Under the pieces are notes generated by a model that had not been told where the DNA came from, searched no databases, and worked only from the letters and a program-made list of their open reading frames with translations. A stretch of DNA of 64,000 bases from Benincasa hispida (Eukaryota; Streptophyta; Magnoliopsida; Cucurbitales; Cucurbitaceae), in contig NC_052350.1 of assembly GCF_009727055.1 (NCBI RefSeq), positions 37,094,874-37,158,873 of the forward strand. The letters run 5' to 3'. A program made the translations under genes and the position numbers. Within the stretch, counting starts at the first letter, position 1. Every line of letters starts with the position of its first letter. This document shows, piece after piece, positions 57,692 through 64,000 of this stretch.

Positions 57692-59824
57692 TGTTGGGGT
57701 TGATGCCCTAAAGTCTCATGTCCTGTAGTTTGTAAACAACATGTACAAACGCTTGTGTTGTTAATATATGATATTTACTTCACATTTTGTATTTTCTCAT
57801 TTATTTGTTTTATTTGCTTTACCACAAACTAATAAACATAAAATCCTTGGTTATCTGTATGTGACTCAAGCATGTATGTGGTGACATACAAGTGGATCAT
57901 GTCTTGAGTGATAACCAAAATGGTCTGTAGTCTATAGGGAACCTTATCCTGGTAACACTACGGATGCGGCTCGCTTGTGCAAATGGTCACAAGTGTTGTG
58001 ACTTGTCATAGATGGTCTGATCCAAAATCATTTATGTTGGGGATATGCGAGCGGGGGCGTCCTATATAAAAGAGTTTGTATAAGACCTGACCACGAAGTG
58101 TTAACGTCTCGTTATATAACACCGTTCATGACAGAGACTTCACTTCACTAGGATGACCATAGGTAACATGACCTTAATCCTGAGTGAGTTGGGAACTTTT
58201 GCCATTGAGGGTGGTTCTTTGATTTGTATGGGTGCAAGTGGCCAGGTCGCCGATTCAAACATACCATTTTGGGGATTCATCTGATTTGGGAGCTGGGAAC
58301 TCAGCTACACAAAGTGGAATTCACTCATTCCTTGAGGCAAGGTAAAGTAGATAGATGGATCCCTTAAGGGCTGATTTCGGGACTTGAACGATGTGGCACC
58401 ACACACCTTCTCCTGGCTCGAGAGGTGTTCACACATAGTTGGACTATGTTGTATTGTTCATTAGAGGAATCAGTGGTACTTAAGGAGTGAGATATAACTA
58501 CAGGGGCAAAACAGTAATTTGGCTCAGCTGTACTTACGAGCATTTGTGAAGGATCATCGTACTCATGATTGGTTATATCCGATGGACACAGAAATATATC
58601 TGTGGTAAGAAGAGTTCAGCTGTTGGTCTTTAGTTGAATGCCTAACAGTTAACGGATGGTGGATCTCGTGGCTAAAGTGTTTAGTAAGCTATTCACGTAC
58701 TGTTGGAGCTTCGAGTCACAAGTCCATTAGGTCTCCTGGGTAGATTGGATAAAGTCGAGAATCAGTATTTGGGTTAATTTGAAATGTTCAAATTGACAAG
58801 AGGAAGTTCGATTATATATGATATAATTGGACTGGTTAATTATATGTGATATAATTGGCAAATGTATGAGATATATTATTATGGAAGAAATTAGATATAA
58901 ATATGATTTATATCAAGTAGAGGAGAAAATACTATAGTAGATATGTGATATCAAGCTATAGGATAATAATATAATATGATTATATTTATTATTTAATTAA
59001 TTGATTAATTATATGATAATTAATCCTAATATCACGTTTGGACGCGGGTTAGTGGACAACGGTGGTTATGGTAACCGATGGGTTAAAATGAAATTAGTTT
59101 TCATTTTTGAATCGTGCATTCGATCGCTGGTCATTCGCCTAAGAGAATTCGGAAGCACGTGTTGGTGAAAGAAAACGATCGCTCAAGAGCCTATATGATA
59201 GTCGCTTCTCCGCCTAAACGATCGTCCACCTCGTGCTAAACGATCACACACTTTCACTTACACGATCGGATAGCTTCTCTAAATGATCGTATAATGTGCC
59301 AATTTAACTAAACGATCGTACACCTTTTCCTAAACGATCGTTCAGCATATCCTACACGATCGTGTAGCTTCTCTAGGCGATAAGCACTTCTGCTATACGA
59401 TAGCGTTGTTTTCTCTCCCAATTGCTTATCGCTTACACGACTCGTTTTTCCTCTGTCCTCTACCAAATTCACCAAAGCCCACCCTTTGGGTTTTCACTCC
59501 AAGAATACCCGAGGCCCATTAGTGGTGGTGTTGTCCCCGTTGCAATCATGAGTTCGCGTTGATCGTGTTGCTACAGTCGACATTTTCTGTCGGGCATTGG
59601 TAGAACATTTGGAGGGTCCGCTGCGTTGGAGTTCCGGAGATTGAAGATCGTCTTCAACTGGTATGGAACTCTGTCACCTTATGATTTTGTTGTTCATAGC
59701 ATGCCGTTAAATTAAGTTTTGATTGCATAACTGTATGTGTTGTATGTATATTGTTCGATTTCGGTCACTGTGAGATCGGAGCGATCCGAACACGCTCATA
59801 GAACTCTCGATATGAGATTCTTTA
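57692..59824 (+). mobile_element. Solo LTR, copia family A, second copy
   Basis: It starts TGTTGGGGTTGATGCC and ends ATTCTTTA (2133 bases). It is flanked by GTTTG at 57687-57691 and 59825-59829, a perfect 5-bp duplication. The terminal CA has become TA. It aligns with 24322-26394 in order over most of its length. At about 59170-59430 it carries a longer CGATCG array. It sits inside LTR Z. Confidence 0.9.
59170..59430. repeat. ACGATCG array inside the solo LTR
   Basis: At least nine ACGATCG or one-base variants occur at irregular spacings of roughly 20-35 bases, often as CTAAACGATCGT. The sister LTR has a shorter, diverged version at about 25850-25995. The array is thus variable between copies. 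Confidence 0.75.
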
Positions 59825-60364
59825 GTTTGGTGCCTTATCCTGGTGACACTATGTATACAACCCACTTTGTAATTGTTACAAACGGTTTGATCCAAATCGT
59901 TCACGTGAAGACATGTGAGTGGGGGTATCTTATACAAAGAGTTTGTATACGAGTGCACCACAGAAGGATTAATCTATTTTTTAAATCCATTAATTAAAAA
60001 GATTATTATTTCACAGGATTATCATATATCACTTGGTCTTAATCCCCAATGAGTTATGAACTCTTATTTATGAGAGCTATCCTTTAATTTGCATGGGTAA
60101 GAGTGGCTCAAATCGCCGACTTAATACGCCTACCATTTTGGGGATTTGATTGAATAGGGTGCTAGGAACATAATTTTGCAAGATGAGATTCATTTCTTCC
60201 CACATAGGGTAAGTAGAGGAATAGTTTTCTTAAGTGCTGACTTTGGGACTTGAACAAACTGGCATGTGTAATAACCCTTATGTGGTATTTGAAACGTCTT
60301 CTTAGTTATATCACGAATCTTTTAGATAAACCTCTTAAAGAATTAGAAAGCTTAGTATATTGCG
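59825..60364 (+). repeat. Old copia-type LTR Z, second segment
   Basis: It resumes GTTTGGTGCCTTATCCTGG after the solo LTR and follows family-A wording (CCACTTTGTAATTGTTACAA, GTTTGTATACGAGTGCACC) at clear divergence. It fades near 60350-60365, where the inverted-repeat unit begins. ORFs at 59707-59997 are chance. Confidence 0.6.
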
Positions 60365-60882
60365 ATGTGTGATTTGATCAAAATTTTGATTTTACAGATT
60401 TGGAATGAGAAACAGTCATCCCAATTCGATTGACTTTCTTTTGTCATGGTCCATGGTCTAAACGAGTTGCACATACACCTTAATACACGTTCCTCGATGT
60501 TGAGGGCATCCTTGAAGGGCGGGCGGTTTGGTGACATTTTTGACTGGCTATCTTTTGTTTCTAATAAGTTGTTTAATAGTTGGCATGGGGAATTGTATAC
60601 ATAATAAGTTGGTTTAGATCAATCCTAATCGGATGATTATGAATTACTTCTATATTTGATATTAGTAATTATTAATAGGATCAATAGTAATAGAAAATAT
60701 TATATTAACCTCAGGTAAAAAGATAAAATCTCGAATTTGGGATTTTTGTGTGAAATCCCTGCTATTTTTTTTTATTCAACCACTACAAGACCAATAATTC
60801 CATGAGTTTGTTTATTTATATAGATATGGTATATGGGTGCATTAAATATTTGTTTGCTATTAGCTCACAATTCTTCTTTTAT

Positions 60883-60955
60883 CGCAGGTAAAGCAGTTTG
60901 GTAGCTCGCAAGGCTCATAACCTTAAAGTCACGGGTTCAAATTCTGTCTCCGTAA
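60883..60955 (+). pseudogene. trnfM: Plastid-type initiator tRNA (trnfM-CAU) copy, decayed
   Basis: The sequence follows plastid trnfM almost completely: AGCAGTTTGGTAGCTCGCAA, anticodon CAT at 60916-60918, and TCACGGGTTCAAAT. It has lost a base in the acceptor region and carries G-to-A and C-to-T changes that spoil stem pairing. It is 73 bases against 74. It is a nuclear copy of organelle DNA (or a relay via mitochondria), not expected to work. Confidence 0.75.
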
Positions 60956-61035
60956 AATTTTTATGTCTAAAAAAATTGAGGTTTGATCTTGGTAACTATT
61001 AGTTATTTAATTACTATTAATATTACCTTTTTTCT

Positions 61036-61156
61036 TTCTTGGCGTTGAGCTATTTTTTCGCAGGACCTCCCCTACAGTATTGTCACCACAGTAGAGTTTA
61101 ATCACCAAATTTAGGATAGATTGGTGTGGTTCCTCTATACCTAGGACACCAGAATA
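61036..61156 (-). pseudogene. rrn5: Plastid 5S rRNA gene copy (NUPT)
   Basis: On the minus strand it runs from TATTCTGGTGTCCTAGG to the end of the gene, 121 bases, the length of plastid 5S rRNA. From memory of the plastid gene, nearly all differences are C-to-T or G-to-A, as expected for methylated organelle DNA decaying in the nucleus. The neighbouring spacer and 4.5S piece keep plastid order. Confidence 0.82.
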
Positions 61157-61463
61157 TCGAACCATAAACGAAAAAAAATTGAGAGAAAAATATATTGGCT
61201 AGTGATTGTGAGTCCCCGATTCTTGACTGGAAGGGACACCAAAGGCCTCTGCCCTTTCATCCCTTGGATAGATAGAGAGGGAGGGCATAACTTTTTTTGG
61301 TATTTTCATGTTGTTAAAGAGTTGAACAATGATTTTTTTGTGTTGTTAAAGAGTTGAATAATGAAAATAGATGGCAAGTGCCTAGCCGAATTGATTGGAT
61401 CATGTAGGAACAAGGTTCAAGTCTGCTGGCCTATTAGAAAGTCTCAGCTGTATACATCACTAC
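61157..61463 (-). pseudogene. rrn4.5: Plastid rrn4.5-rrn5 spacer and partial 4.5S rRNA copy
   Basis: On the minus strand the 3' half of 4.5S rRNA (61415 to about 61463, ending AGACTTGAAC) is followed by the plastid spacer, with AACCTTGTTCCTACATGATC, GCCCTCCCTCTCTATC and a duplicated GTTCAACTCTTTAACAACA-type phrase. The 5S copy comes next. The 4.5S part breaks at about 61463 into an A-run. Confidence 0.72.
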
Positions 61464-61849
61464 TTAATGAACAAAAAAAAAAAAAATCAATTTAAACAAA
61501 AAATTTAGAAGTAGAATCAAGTTTTGGATAAGGAATCCCTTACTCTAGCTCGGGATGTACTCGAAAAAATCCTATTAATTATTAATATTGAATATAGAAG
61601 TACTTCATAATCATCCGGTTAGGATTGATCTAAACCAATTTATTATGTATACAATTCACCAAGCCAAATATCAAACAACTTATTAGAAACACAAGATAGC
61701 CAATCTGAAATGTCACCAAATCGCCCATCCTTCGAGGATGCCTTCAGCATCGAGGAACATGTACTAGGGTATAAGTGCGACTTGTTTAGACCATGGACCA
61801 GGACAAAAGAAAGTACACAATTTTTCCTCTATCAGTGATAAGTATCAGT

Positions 61850-62880
61850 GAAAAGGATAGAATGGATTTGAGTGTTTCCAATAAAAATCTTATCTGATTT
61901 CATTTATTTCAATAGGAATTAAAGGTGTAAACTTTCTTTATTTAACAATAGTTTTATTTTATAGAATTTTGCAAACCAATTTAATTATGTATTCAATGAG
62001 ATATATTCTATAATAGTTAATGGATGAATGCTAATTAATTAAAGAGCTTAGTAAGTTAATCTTGGATCATTGGAGTTTATAATATGTAGGTCCATAAGGT
62101 TCCTTTCGTACCTCATAAAGGACCAATAAGGATCAAATGTATTGAAAGAAAAATTTGAAATGTCCAAATTTATAAAGAAAAATATATTAATTATATCAAA
62201 TACAATTAATATAGTTATTGATGTATTAAGATTCATAATTATAAAGTTAATTTGAATGAGATTCAAATTAGAACTATACAAATTTATAAAGAAAAATATA
62301 TTAATTGTATAAAATATAATTAATATAATTATTGATGTATTAAGATTCATTATTATAAAGTTAATTTGAATGAGATTCAAATTAGAACTCTACAATGGGA
62401 GAATTAATGTATTTGAATATGATTCAAGTAATTAATTATTTAATTTAATGAGATTCAAAGTAAAGATATATATGAAAGAATTAATATAATTGAATATGAT
62501 TCAATATCTAATCATTTTAATATGAGATATTAAAATGGATAATTATGATTATAATTTTAATAAGAGATATTAAAATAGATAGTTATAATTAAATTGGTTT
62601 ATCTTAATTAGATTAGGTTTAACCCAATTAAGTCATATATAAAGGGCTATAGAGAGTCCTTAAGGATGACACCTACACAATTATTATGTAGAGATTTCTC
62701 TAAATAGTTCTCCCAAAACATAGAGAATAGTTGTCTAGAAACTCTATCTCTCTAATTCCTTCACATCTTTCATAAGAGGCTTCCACCAACTGAATTCTTG
62801 CCAGAGTCATAACAAGGAAGACCTCGTGGAGGAGAACATCAATTGGAGAAGGTTTTGCTGTTTAAAGAGCTTCATCCACA
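61850..62880 (+). repeat. Old copia-type LTR Z, third segment
   Basis: It picks up with family-A-like order (ATTCAATGAGATATATTC, GGATGAATGCTAATTAATT, CATAAGGTTCC). It contains an internal direct repeat of about 120 bases (62155-62275 and 62277-62395, both with AAATTTATAAAGAAAAATATA). It ends near CATCCACA at 62880. No ORF is meaningful; the 110-codon minus ORF at 62048 is AT-rich chance. Confidence 0.55.
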
Positions 62881-63190
62881 ATATCTCTTTGCATGCTTAT
62901 GCTGCAGTAATACTTTATTTTAGTCATAGAAACTGTAGCACAATTATGCATTCTTGACTATCAAGACACTGTACCACCTACAAATGTTCATTAAGTAACT
63001 GGAAGTAGAATTTCTGTTATCTAGATCTCTTGCCATACTTAAATCAGTGTAATTGACAAGTTTTGACTTTCCACTTCCAAATGTGTGCTTCAAACTGAAA
63101 GTACCTCGTAAATACCTCACGATGCACTTCATTGCCTTCTAATGTTGTTTTCTTGGATTAAACATAAAACGACTCACAACACCAACAATA
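62881..63190 (-). pseudogene. Copia RT/RNase H relic (right half)
   Basis: The minus strand reads KCIVRYLRGTFSLKHTFGSG, then LVNYTDLSMARDLDNRNSTS, which is the copia RT-RNase H link (LRYLKGT...YTDADMAGDLDNRKSTSGY). It continues towards 62881 with VSMTKIKYY (STTEAEY region). It joins, across LTR Z, to 57231-57484. About 20 residues between the halves are missing. It is dead. Confidence 0.7.
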
Positions 63191-63194
63191 TAAG

Positions 63195-64000
63195 TGATAT
63201 CATCGTAAATGTGTTATCTTGCTTTACTTAATTCAGAACTGTTCCTGAATTTTACATGTTTATTTGATAATTTTATAGGTTTTGAGTATTTAAGAGTTAG
63301 AATCAAGCATTATTGATGAAATGGAGCTAAAACGAGTCAAAATCGAGCTAAATTATATCAATTGAGAAAAAAGAAGTGAAAAAAGGTCGTTTTGCCATTG
63401 TTTGCACGGCGCCGCAGTGCCCTATGGCACCATGTTCAGCGTTGCAAGACAGAATGCTCATTTTTTGTGAAAAGCACATCACGCCGTGGAGCTGCCTTAG
63501 GGCACCACGACGCTTCGAAGTTTTTACGCGCATGATTTCCGTTAGCGCTGCGGTGCTGCACCTTAGCGCCACGACGCCACCTCGATTTTTATCAATAGAA
63601 CTTTAGTCGTCTATGTTTTTTCACCTCTGATTCCAGCCGATTGCAACATGATTTCTCTTTATTTTCTTATATTTTTGGCCTGTTTATGTATCGAAACTCT
63701 ATCCCATTGATCGACATGTCGATTATGGGCTAAAGTATCTATATCTAGCTTAGGGGACTTTTGTTGAGATTTATGCTCTTGATAGGCCTTATAAAGAGCT
63801 ATCTCATTAGTGCTCCCTAATTTTTACTTGAATTATTTGCTTAAAATGTCTATTTTGATAGGTAAATTTCAATCTCGACACAAATGAAGTTATTTTGAAG
63901 AATTTGGAGCTAAATCGAGCCAAACGACACTAAAAAGTCACTTTAGAAGAAGAGCCAAGACAAATTACTGCTTTGCCCCTAAAGAGGAACAAGTTAACAC
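63195..64000 (+). repeat. Family-C LTR-type repeat, third copy, cut by the window end
   Basis: It begins TGATATCATCGTAAATGTGT and continues TATCTTGCTTTACTTAATTC, then a GC-rich middle with GGCGCCGC, TTAGCGC and ACGACGCC words (63408-63580). It then gives ATTATGGGCTAAAGT and CTAGCTTAGGGGAC. The order matches 29029-27721 (inverted) and 29440-30270. Overlapping ORFs on both strands in the GC-rich part are chance. Confidence 0.6.

Larger units (their letters stand above)
60433..61815. mobile_element. Inverted-repeat unit with plastid DNA in its loop
   Basis: The left arm 60433-60681 and right arm 61569-61815 are reverse complements over about 247 bases (roughly 85-88% by eye). They share ACTTTCTTTTGTC, GGTCCATGGTCTAAAC, GGTGACATTT, GCTATCTT and TGTATACATAATAA. 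The loop of about 890 bases holds plastid-like trnfM and rrn5-rrn4.5 sequence. The unit sits inside LTR Z. The arms are not recognised as a named transposon, and no transposase is present. Target duplications could not be fixed. Confidence 0.7.

Noticed and set aside
59707..59997. Overlapping plus- and minus-strand ORFs of about 85 codons
   Set aside because: They span the boundary between a solo LTR and its host LTR, so they cannot be old coding sequence.
63348..63606. Cys- and Arg-rich ORFs on both strands
   Set aside because: They arise from the GC-rich middle of the family-C repeat, which also occurs without these ORFs at 28660-28850 and 29640-29790.

Overview
This window is plant nuclear DNA: long AT-rich intergenic stretches, nested LTR retrotransposons and one intron-containing protein gene with plant-type splice sites. 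The wording of the LTRs and of the gene recalls cucurbit genomes (melon, cucumber, gourd type), but that placement is from memory and was not searched; 'eudicot' is safer than the family.

Layout. (1) 1-9612: an Athila-type Ty3/gypsy element on the + strand, entered inside its 5' LTR. It keeps a tRNA-Asp-type primer site, a decayed gag, a decayed envelope-like reading frame, a polypurine tract and a full 3' LTR, but no pol. A single N at 2657 sits between two identical 85-bp copies and looks like an unmerged contig join. (2) 9613-27430: a stack of minus-strand Ty1/copia remains. One copia (10544-14990) has recognisable gag, protease, integrase, RT and RNase H. A second, larger copia ('X') runs from a 3' LTR at 15428 to a primer site and 5' LTR at 26761-27430. 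Its gag is split by a truncated gypsy element (16781-19607), and its long leader is split by two solo LTRs (22430-24303 and 24322-26394), both with 5-bp target-site duplications. (3) 27720-30270: two copies of another LTR-type repeat in opposite orientations around a gag zinc-knuckle relic. (4) 30270-49000: AT-rich intergenic DNA with foldback MITEs, small tandem repeats and one complete but dead copia element (38344-43625).

(5) 49100-55690: the only gene that looks functional, a LONESOME HIGHWAY (LHW)-type atypical bHLH transcription factor with 10 coding exons and 968 codons. It has a GC-AG last intron and, in the leader, a 27-codon upstream ORF that is a good candidate for the conserved-peptide uORF of this bHLH group. 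LHW proteins pair with TMO5-type bHLH partners and drive vascular cell proliferation.

(6) 57231-63190: a copia RNase H relic split by an old LTR, which is itself split by a solo LTR (57692-59824, TSD GTTTG) and by a roughly 1.4-kb inverted-repeat unit. The loop of that unit carries plastid-derived DNA: a trnfM-like sequence, and 5S rRNA plus spacer plus part of 4.5S rRNA. (7) 63195-64000: the start of another copy of the LTR-type repeat seen at 29 kb.

The elements do not work together as a pathway. Apart from the LHW gene, the window records successive insertions, recombination to solo LTRs, deletions and mutational decay. I found no prokaryote-style system, CRISPR array or operon.
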